64,000 bases of DNA from Calocera cornea HHB12733. Taxonomy: Eukaryota > Basidiomycota > Dacrymycetes > Dacrymycetales > Dacrymycetaceae. The position numbers and the translations under genes were made by a program. The DNA is taken from assembly GCA_001632435.1 (NCBI GenBank), contig KV423995.1, positions 32,957 to 96,956 of the forward strand, written 5' to 3'. The notes under the pieces were generated by a model. The model did no database searches. It saw only the letters and a list, made by a program, of their open reading frames with translations, and was not told the DNA's origin. How positions within the stretch are numbered: position 1 is the stretch's first letter; each line of letters starts with the position of its first letter. Positions 21,138 to 34,075 of this stretch are shown here, in pieces.

Positions 21138-21797
21138 ATGCCTGTTCAGCGAGGAGACCGCATCTATATTCCGCCACGAAACCCACGGGACCCGGTAGTC
21201 TCCATTAAGTGGACCGACTGGTTCAGGGAATATTCCGCCAACTATGTTATTGTCAACGCAAAGAACCTAACGCAGAGTGAGTTATGCCAAGGGAGAGCTT
21301 GTCAAGGGACTGACCACAGAGTATTGACAGACAACGAGGATATCCAGCTGTTTATGGCGGAGGAGTGGTACAATGACGAGCACATTACATCAATAGGTGC
21401 CCGCGGGCTGCCTCCTCCGGGTGGTGAGTGTCCGAGCTCACTGCTCACAACATCTGGCGGAAGAATAAGCTGCTGACGGTTCTATAGGCTGGCTATTGTT
21501 TGTGTCTGATCGCTTTCAGTACGGCCAGAGCAGTCGAGAGGGGCAACGACGGTTCCTGGTCTACCACGACAAAGAAAACCGGAGTCCATACCAGGTAACT
21601 ACACTACATTCTAGCTCCACGAGCCTTGCTGACTGCCTGGAAAACAGCACATGTTCGTCGAGAGTGCCCAGCGGTACATGTTGGAGCGGATGAACAACAT
21701 GATGAGGCAGGTGATACCGGGCTTCCTAGAAAGTCTCGCCGGTAGCGGTACCGATATCCTCAGTACCCAGTTTGGCGACCCGCTGAATGACTTCTGA
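21138..21797 (+). CDS. small orphan protein, 162 residues
   Basis: Four exons close in frame: 21138-21276, 21331-21423, 21488-21594 and 21648-21797. All three introns have consensus GTGAGT or GTAACT donors, CTGAC-like branch sites and normal acceptors, which is good evidence that this is a real gene. The protein has no signal peptide or membrane span. It is rich in aromatic and charged residues (WTDWFREYSANYVIV, GGWLLFVSDRFQYG) and ends with a Met-rich helix (YMLERMNNMMRQ) and an acidic tail. I do not recognise a family. It could be lineage-specific. It is tail to tail with CSN2. Confidence 0.55.
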
Positions 21798-22084
21798 GAC
21801 ATCGCTTCTAAGGGATAGCATTCCGGGCCGAAGTTCTACTGTATTCCAATCGTCTGGCCTAGAAGCCTGTATAATCACGGACTCTTTACGAGGTTAAGCT
21901 CAGATATCACGCTGTAATGAGATGTGATCATGCCTGTAGACGCGCTACTGTTGCTAGTGCCGTTGCCACGCGCGAGGGGAGAGTATCATCGACGTCATCA
22001 TGATCATGCCTGATATATCTACCACAGACTAAAGGTATAGTGCCGTCCGCACAAGATACACAGCCCCGCGTCCATTGTGCTCCC

Positions 22085-23822
22085 TCAAGCACCGACGGTA
22101 CCGAGGCCCCTGCTGCTGCTCTCCCACTCTCCACCAAATGGCATACCCATGCCCATGCCCATGCCCATGCCCATCGCCATACCACCCATTCCTCGGTCAT
22201 TTGTCGCTCCGGCTTTAGCAACAATGTTATCGAAGATCTTTTCCATCCCACCTGCCCATGCATCCAGCGCATTGTAGCGCCTTGCATCAGTGCCTTTATG
22301 CCTTTCAAGCTCTACAATTTGAGCAACCTGGTCGATCCGTCCTTGGACCTTTCCGTCAAGGATAAGACCAATGCAGAGCTCCTCGACTTCGGCATTGTCC
22401 ACATTTAGCTGCTTGGCTAAGAAGCCAATCTCGAGTCGGGTGTATGGCTTCATGAGGTCGATGAGGTAGTGGGTACGAAGTGAGCGCAGTACGTCTCCCA
22501 TGTACGAGCGGATGAATGCATCGTCCATGATCGTCGACTTGTTTTCGCGGAGGATTTTTTCGGCTTCGTGGACTTCGCGCCGTTGGTAGGCGGATACGAG
22601 ATCGGTCATGGCGGTGATTTCGGGGTCATTCTTGTATCTGTGGGCTGATCAGCATGTTGCTCAGATGAGGTACGTCCTCGTGACTCACGGCTTGGTTTCC
22701 TGAGAATCGAAGGGGTTGACCTCGGCGCCAGTCAACATATTCGCCAGCACGAGGTACTTGAGGACCTGTATCCGCTGCGGACTGCCGGCTTCGTCGTAGC
22801 TCCTGAAGCTCTCGAAAAAGTCGCTGGAAGCCTTGGCCCACTGTCGTTCGCCCATCCACATCTTGCCACCGCACTCGCGGATGACGCCCATGATCCGCGG
22901 ATGTGGTATAGCGGATCGCACTTGGGAAGAGGCGTTGTAGATTTCCTTCAGCTTCTTGTAGTCTCGCATGTCGGAGTACATCTGGATCTCTAAGGCGTAG
23001 ATCTCGAGAAGCAGAGTGCCGGTCGCGGATTGAGCGGTGGAGTCATCGGCGCCTGTTGGTGCAGCTGCTGTTGCAGATAGCGTAGATTCATGCAGTGACT
23101 TCAGAAGCTAAAAATATATGAGCCTAACGCGTCTTGTAAAAATGGAGTGAAGCTTACCGATTGCAACCTTGCATACTCGTGCTTATCAAGGTACAGCTTC
23201 GCCAGCTTAAGGTTCGTCTTTACGCTCAACCTCTCGTTCTTCGCCTCCTCCAACGCCTTTCGTGTGACCTCATAGAACTTTTCCAGAACCTCCATCTGCT
23301 CCTCCTCGGAGATCTTCTTGCCGCCCTTGCTCTTATAGCGCCGCTTCTTGCCGCTGCCGCTGACGTAGTCCAGGATACCATTGATAGTCTTCTCGCTGTA
23401 GTTTCGTGTCACTGCGGACTTGGTGTAGGACAGCAGTTTTGTGTATGTTTTGAGAGCGTCGGAGGGTCGGTTCAGCACAAGGAAGTTCAGCTTTGTCTGC
23501 TGCTTCAACGCCTTGAAACCCCTACAACAGAACGATGAGCGCACATAAATGATAGTGAGAACGACATTTATACGCACCAATCACCCTTTTCTGGTTCATC
23601 CTCCACTATGGACTTGAACTCCTCAATAGCAGCTTCGGGGTCGTCTTCCTTCATAGCTATATGCACCAGTCAGTGACTCCCTGATGATCGTGTGCGGGGG
23701 AAACGCGTACACTTAGCGGTGTAGTATCGGTTCTCCAGCGAGGCATCGGCCTGATCGTCTCCATCATCGTCCGAGTACTCAAAGCCGTACTCGTCGTCTT
23801 GCATATACTCGTCGTCAGACAT
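22085..23822 (-). CDS. CSN2: COP9 signalosome subunit 2
   Basis: CSN2 is a PCI-domain scaffold of the COP9 signalosome, which removes NEDD8 from cullins. The N-terminus ([19 protein letters not shown], then LENRYYTAK) is the acidic CSN2 signature. Conserved blocks follow in order: [63 protein letters not shown] cut here to its core [36 protein letters not shown] and [12 protein letters not shown]. The PCI region is [14 protein letters not shown] with [15 protein letters not shown]. Several introns of about 50-60 nt separate these. The C-terminus is unusual: a Gly-Met tail (GMGMGMGM) coded by a hexanucleotide repeat, then a polar end. The start at 23820-23822 is preferred over an in-frame Met 84 nt upstream because it begins the conserved acidic leader. 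Confidence 0.95.
22146..22175. repeat. hexanucleotide (CCCATG)n microsatellite in CSN2
   Basis: Four perfect CCCATG units and one CCCATC encode alternating Gly-Met on the minus strand. Length polymorphism is likely. Confidence 0.9.
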
Positions 23823-24414
23823 GTTTGTAGTAGCACGATGGCGATATCGAAGGCGCTGGAGCTCTAATGGACGAATGGGAGAGCGCGCCTGAACTGTCCG
23901 CGTCACCAGCCCAGGGAATGTATTGGACAGGGAAGGTGGGCAGCGGAACCAGACTGATCCCGATTTGATGAAAAGATCCCGTTGACGTCCGTCGGCTAGG
24001 CCGTCGCCCAGAGCCAGAGCCAGGTGCCTCGAGGTCCAACCTCGGGTCTACCAGGGTATCAAAGCAAAGCGCCCACTGGGCGACAACCTCTGCCCCTCTG
24101 CCCCTATACTCCTCTGTGACTGTCCGACATCGTATTATGCACCTGGACGTCCAAACGCACCCAGTCAAGACCTCACAACTAGACGTGATTTGCCCAAATT
24201 GATTCAAGCGGCGGGAAACGCGTAAGGGTGCGCAAACATGGCGAACCACACAGCGGGTTTACGGGAAGACGGTGCGCCGTGCTTCTTCCTTTGTCGGGAC
24301 TTTGGCTTATGTTGACCCGGTGGCACAGACCAATGTTATGCCGGTCCGTCCGCCCCAGCTCGCTCGTATCCCGAATCACACCGCTCGTCCTACTCCGGGG
24401 GGGGAAGCTCGCAA
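23823..24414. promoter_or_regulatory. divergent promoter region CSN2 / KOG1
   Basis: A shared upstream region of 592 bp. No ORF with recognisable coding content is present. No clear TATA box is seen. Confidence 0.4.
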
Positions 24415-27400
24415 ATGTCGACCGCTCAGGGGCAAGACGAGAATATCGACGTGGCCGTAGAGGAGGACGAGGGCGTCGTTGTCCTTACTCTGACGCCGTA
24501 CTTCTTCAGCAAGCGACATCTTACATGCGGCAATCCGAGCGGCCCTCCTCCCCGTATAAGCCAGAACTGGCGTTCCCGAGAGAAGTTGAAGACGACGAAC
24601 GCCTGTCTCCTCGTTTGCCTCAACATCGGCGTAGAACCGCCCGACGTCGTCAAAACATCACCGCACGCAAGATTAGAATGTTGGATTGATCCGTTCAAGC
24701 TGCAACCATCTCGGGCGCTTGATCACATTGGCAAGAACCTCCAGCAGCAGTTCATGACCCTGAACCCGCGCCTGCGATACAAACCCTGTCTCGACCCCAC
24801 ACACGACGATATCAAGAAGTTCTGCACTCTTCTCCGAAAAACCGCCAAGGACGAACGTGCGCTCCTATACTACAATGGGCACGGCGTCCCGAAACCTACA
24901 CCGAGTGGCGAGATATGGGCATTCAATGCCAAGTACACACAGTATATCCCGGTCGGCCTGGCGGACCTGCAAAGCTGGGTCGGCGAACCAACAATATTCG
25001 TTTGGGACTGTTCAGCAGCCGGAAATATCGTGTCAAACTATCTTCGGATAGGCGAGGAGCGGAAAGCCGCGAGCAAGGGTGCGAACGGGCGCGGATCGCA
25101 AGAATCGTTGCCAGATCCGGAAGTGGACGAGTACTTCTACTCCTCGATACATCTCGCTGCGTGCCTGGCGAACGAGACTTTGCCGATGACACCTGAACTG
25201 CCTGCCGACATTTTCACCTCATGTCTCACATCGCCTATCGAGATGGCATTGAGGTACTTCGTCATGCAAAACGTGCTGCCCACGGACGTGACGATGGAGA
25301 TGGTTGAATACCTGCCAGGCGACCTGAAGGATAGGCGCTCACCACTGGGCGAGCTCAACTGGATCTTCACCTCGATCACGGACACCATCGCATGGACCAC
25401 CTTCTCGCGGCAGCAGTTCCTGGGCTTGTTCCGACACGATCTTATGATTGCCGCCCTGTTCCGCAATTTCCTCCTCGCCGAACGCGTCATGAAGGAATAC
25501 CAGTGCACACCAACATCCTACCCACTACTACCGCCCACGAACCATCATCCGATGTGGGAGACTTGGGATCTCGCCGTTGAGGGCTGCCTGTCTCAAATAC
25601 CCAGTCTCATGAATGGGATCATCCGGCCACCGTCACCTGTCGATTATGACCCTATGATGTCGCCGGAACCGCTAAATCGGCATCAAGAGCTCCCGGAGAA
25701 CGCGACGTACCATTACCTGAACTCGCCATTCTTTGCCGAGCACCTGACTGCCTTCGAGGTGTGGTTGCAGCGAGGTGGCTCGAATGCACCATCATGGGAT
25801 GAGCGTGCGTCAGTGGAGAACCCGCACCCGAGACGACCGCCAGAGGAGCTGCCGATCCTCCTGCAGGTCCTCCTTGCACAAGCCCATCGTCTTCGCGCTC
25901 TTGTTCTCCTGTCGCAGTTCGTTGACCTTGGTCCATGGGCAGTGGAGTATGCGCTTGTCATTGGCGTCTATCCCTATGCGCAGCGTCTTCTCCAATCACC
26001 ATCCGGCGAACTCAAGCCAGTACTCGTGTTCATTTGGGCACGCATAATCGCGGTCGAACCCTCCTGTCAAGCCGACTTAGTCAAGGACGGACTGTACTAC
26101 TTTGCTGGTATCCTTCATCCGGATGAGGACGACCGGTATGTCGACGAGAGAGCCAGCCCACTGCCCAATGGACCCGAGCACAGGGCAATGTGCGCTTTCA
26201 TATGTGCTATGGTCGCGCGGAATTACCCGGCCGGGCAGGAAGCTTGTCTTCGCGAGACGGTTGTGGATAGCTGCTTTGCACGCTTAGACGAGGAGGATTA
26301 CCTGACAAAGCAATGGTGCCTGCTCTGCATTGCTTCCATCTGGGAGTGCAATGACAACGCCAAAGCATATGCGGTTACGGAGGGAACAATCAGGAAGGTG
26401 GTGGATCTTCGGTATGACGACAGTGCCGAAGTCCGTGCGGCCGCCATGTTCACAATGGGCGTCTTCTTGGGCTGCACAATGGACGAATCTGGCCGACTCT
26501 TGATCGATCCTCCGGTACCATCCCTGGGCCGTGAAGGCGTCTACACGGAGAAGGTGGCAGGCGGCGGTTCGGGCTCGCTAATCCCTGTCGTGGAGAAGGA
26601 GCAGCGACTCATGGAGATCTCGCTTGCGATCGAAATGCTTTTGGCTGCGAAGGAAGACGCGAGTCCTCTGGTCCGGAAGGAAGCAACGATCATGATCAGC
26701 GCTATCATCAAGGAATGGAGAGGCTGGGCTGTATTGGCTGCTTGGGTATATCTAGAAGAAGACAGAGCATGGAGACTGAACGAAGTTGATACGAAAGGCG
26801 ACAGCCCGATTCGCCAGGCACTTGACGAATGGCTCAATAGCGAGGAGATGGACTACGACGAGGATCCGGACACTCCCGAGGAAAAGGAAATCCTGTTACG
26901 TAATTTCTTCCTCATCGTCGCGACCCTTTTCGAGTTCTCCGTGGACGACAACAAATGTGTATCAGAACCGGCTGGCAAGGTTATCGATTACATTCTGAGT
27001 CTACTCTTCCGATCACCTTTTTGCTCTCTGCCATTTTCGACCTTCAACCTCCCCCTTGTGGCTATACCGGATCATGCATCGAAATCGAAGCCTGCGAAGG
27101 TGCCACCAATTCAGCTTCCTGCTAGGGGCAGTCGTCTTTCTGCCTTGTCTGGATTCTCTTCTACCTTGTCTGCAAATTCAGATGCTGCCAGCGCTCGCGG
27201 TCTTCGTCTGTCTCCTGATGACTCTCTGCCCGAGCATCCGGACGAGGACAATGGCCTTGTCAGCAACACGCTACGAAGAACAGCATCCATCGCATCCACC
27301 TTACGCTCCTTCTACACCATGTCCCGCAAGACAGACCCGCAAGGACAGACAAACGGCACCAGCAATCATGAACGGGGCTCTACGGCGCCGAACACACCTC

Positions 27401-29315
27401 CAGCGAAGCCATCTTCCAAAGCCCGTCCTTCTTCGTTCTACTTCGCTCAGTCTCCTGATGAGTCTCCTCCGTCATCAGCAGCATCGCCGACTTCGACACC
27501 TTCCCCTAATGACAATCACCCTCGCTCGAGAAATGTAGTCGCTATCATCTCTAGCGTGGTACAAGATGACATGGAAAGGTTAAGGCATCGACGGCGACAG
27601 CAGGAGCCATACTCACCCGGTGCAAGCTCCAGAAGTCACTCGCCTGCTAGCAGCGATCGTTATTTGGCAGATGATTCCGCCAGCTTTGCCAGTCAGATTC
27701 GCCTCAGTCCCAATGACGAACAGAGACATAAGATGCCCTTGACATCCCCATTCTTCGATTGGAGCATGGAATATTATCGAGAGCCTCAGATGAAGGTCTG
27801 TGACATCTTTAATTTCTATGCAACATACTTACAAACGTCGTCCCTAGCGACCTGAAAACGAGGAGCCAGGAAGCATTCAGTACAATGACCAAATGCATCG
27901 CAAGCTTCGGAATGAACAGATGATTATCAAGACTGTTCACGAGGCTGAAGAGGCTGGTGCGTGCTTACGATTTCGTTCTGCCAACTATTTCTGACTTCCG
28001 TTCAGTAAACTATCCTTGGACTCAGCACTTTGGGGCCCTCAACAATGGAGTGGTACCCCTCAATTTGAAGTTCCATCAATTCGAAAGTCACATTGGCATG
28101 ACTGACGAAACCGATATGATACAGTGCGTGGCATTGGCTTGTGTGAGGGATCTGCTCTGATAATTTCAACAGCATCTGGGATTGGCAAAGTCGGAAACGG
28201 CTTACTCGTTTCTCTAATGGCAATCCCAAGGGAACTGGCGTCACTGCGCTTCATTTCATCAATGAAGATGTCATTGGAATGGTGCTCACCACGTCATGTG
28301 GGTGTTTTCATTTCGAATGTGACTTCGTCTCATGTCCCCATCAGCGGATGGTGTTGCGCGGATACATCGGGACTATCACGATCAGCGTGCAGTCTCGTTG
28401 ATTAGTGCTTTCCATGCCGTGCCTGACATCACACCATCCCCGCACGGAAGTGGCATCGTCTCGGAGTGGCAGCAGACATCCGGCACTCTCATTGCAGGTG
28501 GTGACAGCAAATTCGTCCGAATATGGAACTGCGGAAAGGAGGTCCTGATATCGGTAAGCTCTTTAGGTGTATTTACAGGCTACCCTTCTGATGACAGTGC
28601 CGCAGAATATCCCTACTAATGAGACGAGTTGTGTAACGTCCCTATCACTGGACTATGAAAGCAACACGCAGTTTGCTGCCGGATTCGGGGACGGCACGAT
28701 GGCCGTCTTCGACTTCCGGCTGAGGCCAGAGGATGCTGCCGTTGCCAGCTTTGCCCGACATAGGTCTTGGCTGCTAAAAGTGCAGTGGAACAGACGCGCA
28801 TCACGGGAGATCCTCTCAGCAAGGTATATCTTTTCAAATGGCAGCTGCTGTCGGATGCTCATTTTGGTCATAGTGTGGACGGAGAGGTCCGCCTTTGGGA
28901 TCTGCGTGCACCGGATTGGTCAGTCGCGGACTGGCGCCTATATCGCGAGGGACTTGCCAGCTTTGCGATGCATGACAACGCTCCGGTCTTCGCGTCACTA
29001 CCTCAGCTCACGCCTGCTACGTACCGCAACCAGTCCGGGTATGTCCACGCACTCTTGGGCACCGACGCCTCGCTCCTGAGCAAGATCACCGCGCCCACCA
29101 ACTTGTATTCAATGCCCACCTCGCTCAGTCCCAGTCCATACATCCCCTTCGCAAGCAGCGTAATATTCCATCGGAACGAGATGAAGTTCGCTATCGGTGG
29201 GCCCGATGGGACTGTCCGGATAACGGGACTGAACGCTCCCCTGAAGGACAAGCTGGAATGGTACGACGAGGTCGACTTCCCGCCCTACGTCGATTACGGT
29301 ACGATTCGGGCCTGA
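24415..29315 (+). CDS. KOG1: Raptor homologue, TORC1 subunit KOG1
   Basis: Raptor/KOG1 recruits substrates to the TOR kinase in TORC1 at the vacuolar surface. A first exon of 1127 codons (24415-27795) carries the Raptor N-terminal conserved, caspase-like domain: KRHLTCGNP, VCLNIGVEPPDVVKT, ARLECWIDP, IGKNLQQQ, ERALLYYNGHGVPKPT, EIWAFNAKYTQYIP and FVWDCSAAGNIV. HEAT repeats follow, with the Raptor signatures LRQQF-like helices and CSLASIW-type segment LLCIASIWE. A Ser-rich disordered linker (about residues 900-1100) leads to the C-terminal WD40 propeller. The propeller is split by at least six short introns (first at 27796-27847) between 27.8 and 28.9 kb. Blocks such as FDWSMEYYREPQMK, NYPWTQHFG, IWDWQS, GGDSKFVRIWNC and GEVRLWDLRAP are seen. 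About 1460 residues in total. No break is seen. Confidence 0.96.
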
Positions 29316-29786
29316 TCCCGAGGGGCCGAACTGCCGGAACTTGGGTGGAACGGAAACGGGACGTGGTGATCTATTTCTTCTTCAAAACGAACTGTACATT
29401 TTACCCGATGCACAACAGTACTTCTATCGCCTCCGCGCTGTCCTCCCAAGCCTGTGCTTCCCCTAAGTTAGTTATCTTTCTTTTTTCGTTTTTCGTTTTT
29501 CGTTCGTCTCAGAATCGCAAGTTCTCACCGTGTATGTTACAACGCAATTGCTCCTTAGTGTAGCCTATCCTTAGGATCCTTCCTCTCAATTTTGGTTAGA
29601 AAGCTGGCCTGGCTAAATGCATATGACATTCTCCCACACTTGCCCTCCAAAGCCGCACGCAGGCCTATATGGTTCGAAGACTGCGGGTGCCTGCATATAC
29701 GCTTCTGCCGTCATATGGAAGTCCCATTCTCATGCAAATTGCGTAACTCGTGACAACTACTCCCTATTTCTATGCACCCGGCCTGC
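29316..29786. other. convergent intergenic region KOG1 / GDI1
   Basis: A 471-bp stretch holding both 3' UTRs. It is T-rich near 29480 (TTTTTCGTTTTTCG repeats), plausible as a polyadenylation or termination region. No gene seen. Confidence 0.35.
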
Positions 29787-31312
29787 CTACTCCTGCACCT
29801 CGACCTCCTTCTTGGTCAACTTGAGCTCCTCGCCGGTGACGCGCTGCCACACGTCCCTCACGTCCGCGACGACGGTCTCGAGATGGCTCGTGGCGTCGTA
29901 CGAGCGGGTGATGTAGATGTTGTCCTCGACACCGGTCGTCGTGGGCGTGTAGAGCGGGGAGACGGAGACGAACTTGTCGAGGATGGGGCCGAGGAGGTTG
30001 AGCCCCGGGAGCAGCTCGCGCTCGGGCACAGACGTCTCCACCACCGTCGACACGATCGCGATGTAGACGCCTTGTGCGCTGACGCCCTGCGCGTGCGAGA
30101 GCATGGCGATGTAGATATCTAGCGCACACTATCACGTCAGCATCGGGCCGCCGATGAGCAAGTATGGAGTAAAGGCGCAGCGCACCGTTTTTCCGCGCGA
30201 CCTGGTTCTGCGGGATGATAATCTGCAGACTGTCGACGTCCTCCGTGCCCGGGATCGGGTGCTTGAGGATACAGATCGCGCGGACGACCTTGCCCTCCTC
30301 GATGACGCGCATCTTCTGCCCTTCCTTCATCTCGCCCGCGCCAAAGTAGCTCGGGTCGCCAATGACGAGCTTGGCCTTGACCGTCTCCTCCCCGGAGCGC
30401 ACGCCGAGGAACTTGCCCGACGCGGGGTCGGTGAGCACCTCGTCCACGGGCTTGTCGAGCATGTATGTGCCGCCGTACACGGCGGACAGGCGGGAGAAGG
30501 CCTGGGGAAGCTCGCCGAGCCCGTACATCGGGTAGATGTACGGCGACTTGCCGTACCGCGCCATCGACTGCGAGTACTGCACGATCCGCTCGATCGTCTC
30601 CTTCGCGGGCTTGTTCTTGTACCTGCGCGCGGGGTTAGGCATGCCATCCGAGGAGGGGGAGGAGACAGGGGGACGCACTCGTCATGCAGGTACAGCGCCA
30701 TGGCGTGGCCGATAAAGTCCTGGGAGCCTGCCTCGAGCCCGAACTTTGTGTACACGTCCTTCATCGGCACCTTGGTGAGGTCGAGCCCCTGGTGCGTGGC
30801 GGGATCGTCCTCGCGCCACCCCTGGACGAAGACGAAGAAGTTGCGGACGCGGCGCTTCTCGAAGAGGCCCATGAGCGGGCTGCGCAGCGCCTCCATCTCC
30901 GTGCTGGGGACCTTGTTGACCTTTCCGTCGCGGTAGACGTACGAGCCCGCGATCTGCTTGAACTCGAGGTACCGCGTCACGTCCGTGTGCACGAGCAGGT
31001 CCGTCATCCCGCCCGAGGCGAAGATGAACTTGGGGATGTTGTCCAGCGCGTAGTCGCGGTCCCGGCCGAGGTCGGTCGGGGGCGTGGCGTCCGGGCGGAA
31101 CTTGCGGTAGAGCTGGGTGAGGTTGAGCGAGGCGGACTCGCCGCCGTAGTAGTCGTTGCGGTCGATGTGGAGCACCTTCTTGCCGTCGACGGAGAGCAGG
31201 CCCGAGAGGATGCACTCGGTCAGCCCGGTGCCGAGGACGATGGCCTGCGATAGGGTCAGCGGGGTGTCACGACGTCGGGAGGGGGAAGACAGACATCATA
31301 TTCTTCATCCAT
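29787..31312 (-). CDS. GDI1: Rab GDP-dissociation inhibitor
   Basis: GDI extracts GDP-bound prenylated Rab GTPases from membranes and recycles them. The tiny first exon encodes MDEEYD, spliced over 31245-31294 (donor GTCTGT) to [38 protein letters not shown], of which the [14 protein letters not shown] core is the FAD-like GDI signature. Later blocks are [51 protein letters not shown] and [14 protein letters not shown]. These form the Rab-binding platform and the mobile-effector region. Further introns lie near 30625-30680 and 30130-30190. The protein ends with TKKEVEVQE. Expected length is about 440 residues, normal for the family. Confidence 0.95.
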
Positions 31313-31802
31313 GGTCGGTGTCCGTGAGTGTTATATCGCGAGAGAGGGAGCAGAGAGAGGAAGGAGGGAGACGGTGAGCAGGAGGGGTTGCGGGGCTGCG
31401 GCAGCGAGGCTGGGCAACACGGGGCGGACGCGCGAGCAGCAGCCAAGGCGCGGGCTGTGTGACGACGTGCTTCCATTTGCTTCCATCCCACGACGTCAGC
31501 TGCTGCCCACCACCTCGACATGACAGTCACTGCTTCATTCACAACGGCCCTTTGTTCCTTCTCGCCGCAAGTAACACCATACATCTATATAGCACAGTGG
31601 TGTATCACAGCAGTCAAGCTTCACCTCTCCGTTAGCTCGCCCCCCTTCCCTCCCATTGATGACTCCCCATGTGAAAAACACAGCCACTCCCCAGTGTGGC
31701 CTCTCATTTTCGCTGTGTGGTCCCTGACCGCCCTTGCACAATTTCGACCCTCCCGGCCGTCCCAGTCTCTTCTCTGCTACCACAATTGATTGATACATCA
31801 CA
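31313..31802. promoter_or_regulatory. divergent promoter region GDI1 / LTV1
   Basis: A 490-bp bidirectional region. It is purine-rich near 31335-31400 on the plus strand, facing GDI1, and pyrimidine-rich near 31625-31760 facing LTV1. No ORF supported. Confidence 0.4.
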
Positions 31803-33845
31803 ATGCCTCCCAAATCCAAGTCCAAGTCCAAATCCGTCTTCCGCCAGCCAGGCGCCCAGCACTTCCAGCTCGTCCACCGCTCGCAGCGCGACCCGCTCAT
31901 CAACGACCCCTCCGCGTCGAAGCACGTCCTGAAGGGCTTCTCGCGCCCGAACGATGTGCGCAAGGTGCGCCCCCTCCCCTCCCCTCCCTTCCCTCCCTCT
32001 CTGCTGCTGGGACTGACACAAAGCAGGGAAAATCCCGCGCGGAGCTGGAGAGTATCCTTGGCGATGAGCTTGCCCGGGAGAGGGCGAACGTCGGCGAGGC
32101 GGCAGTGTATGGGATATACTACGACGACACGGAGTACGACTATATGCAGCACCTGCGGCCGATCGGGGCTGACGCGGGCGGGGAGGGCGGGGAGGGCGCG
32201 TTCGAGAGCGTCATGATCGAGGCTCCTGCTACTACCAAATCCAAGGGGAAGGGGAAGGGCAAGGCGGTGGACCTGGAGCTGCGTCTCCCGGCGGACGCTC
32301 TGCCCTCGGAGAAACAGCGGAGCCAGCTAGAAGCGCAGGACGCGCTCCTGGGCGTGCCGCAGTCCCTCGCGGGCTTCCAGCCGGATATGGACCCGCATCT
32401 GCGGCAGGCGCTCGAGGCGCTCGAGGACGACGCGTTCGTCCTGGACGACGACGGCGGCGGCGACGGGCCGGCGGGGGAGGACCCGGAGGACTTCTTTGGG
32501 GAGCTCCTTGCGGATGGGGAGGCGGAAGATGAGGGGCAGAGGGGCGAGTGGGAGTTCGAGGAGTGGGGGGTGGATGATGCTGGGAGGCCTGAGAGGGGGG
32601 TTGGAGAGGAGGATGGGGATGGCATGGACGACCTCGCCAGGAGGGTCAAGGCGTTCAAGCTTGCCCAGGCGCGGGGGGAGGGGCTAGAAGGCGGGTCGGA
32701 GGAGGAGGGTCCCGAGGAAGAAGAAGTGGAGGAAGAACTCGAAGTCTCCGACTCGGAAATGTCCGCCATCCGTGCACGGCTATCTGCATTCCAGCTCTCG
32801 CATAAACCTGCGGGCGCAGCGTCCGACGCGTGGTCTGACGAGGGGCACGACCAGGACCAGGACCAGTTCGGAGGGTCCGAGGCCGGGTCGACCCTCCCCC
32901 CGCTGCCGGTTATTGGGGGCAAGCGCCGGCGGGCGGGCGCCTACTCAGACGCGTCGGGCTTCTCTATGTCCTCTTCTTCTGTCTGGAGGAGCGCGGGGCA
33001 GAAGATGGTCGACGACCGATTTGACGAGGTCGAGAAGGCGTACGAGGAGGGTGCCTCCGACTCCGCCTCCGACGACGATGCGGAGGGGTCTGGGTCTGGG
33101 TCGGACGAAGCGCCCAACCTCGTCAACAGCCGCGCGGACTTCGAGGCCGTCATCGACGGGTTCATGAGCCAGTACGAGCAGGTGGGGAACCACGTGCGCC
33201 CGACGAGCGAGAAGCTCGACACGCTCCGGCGGGCGATGGGCGCCGAGCTGCGCGCGCGGGACATGCGCGCTGCTACGGGGACTGGGGGGAGGGGCGCGGA
33301 CGGGGATGATGATGAGGGCATATTGATGCCGGTCGATGTGGACGAGGTGAAGGATACGTGGGATGTCGAGACGATCCTTTGTGCGTTTGTTTGTCTTCTT
33401 GATGGCTGAAGACTGGCTGTATGCACATGTGCTGACCATTCTCGATGATGCAGCGACTTACTCGAATCTGGAGAACCACCCCCGGGTCATCTCCGCGCGG
33501 GCGGACGTGGGCAGGGGGGTGAAGCGCATCAGGCTCGACACGCGCACGGGACTCCCGACTGTCGAGGAGGAGGAGGGTGCGGAGCCTCGGCGGTCAAAGC
33601 GGTCTGCAGGGGAGGAGCAGCCCTCGCCCGAGAAGCGGCAGAAGCTCGCCCCGAAAGCCCCTATTGTGCGCGCAAAGACCGAGTCGGCAGAGGAGAAGAA
33701 GGCACGCAAGGCGGCTGTGAAGCTGGAGCGGCAGGAGCGGAGAGCGGTGAAGAAGGCCACTAAGACGGCGTTCTCTACCGAGCGCAAGAACCAGCTCAAA
33801 AACGTCCCTGCCAGCGCTGTCACCGCCGTGGCCATGAAGCTGTGA
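31803..33845 (+). CDS. LTV1: 40S ribosome biogenesis factor LTV1
   Basis: LTV1 chaperones late 40S subunit assembly and helps place uS3 and uS10. Exons 31803-31964, 32027-33380 and 33454-33845 close in frame to 635 residues. The N-terminus has the LTV1 signature: QHFQLVHRSQRDPLINDP, then SKHVLKGF, and GIYYDDTEYDYMQHLR. The middle is very acidic and Gly-rich (DDGGGDGPAG and similar). The C-terminal half has DDRFDEVEKAYE, FMSQYEQVGNHV, TYSNLENHPRVI and a Lys/Arg-rich coiled segment (KKARKAAVKLERQERR). It is longer than yeast LTV1 (463) because of acidic inserts. Confidence 0.93.
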
Positions 33846-34075
33846 TCTGATTGCGCACTATGGTTGTCTGTCATCATCACTGTATTCTATGCACAATATC
33901 CCTCATTAATCTCATTCTGAACGAACTATCATATGGTTATATGGGTGCTGAGGTATGACTGGTAGATGTACAGGAGTGTGATGTGGGAGTGTTCATACAG
34001 TAAGGTATTCGTAAGAAAGTTCGTCATGGCAGATGCAACAGAATTCCCGCATCCGCAGCGATATCATCGCCCGAT

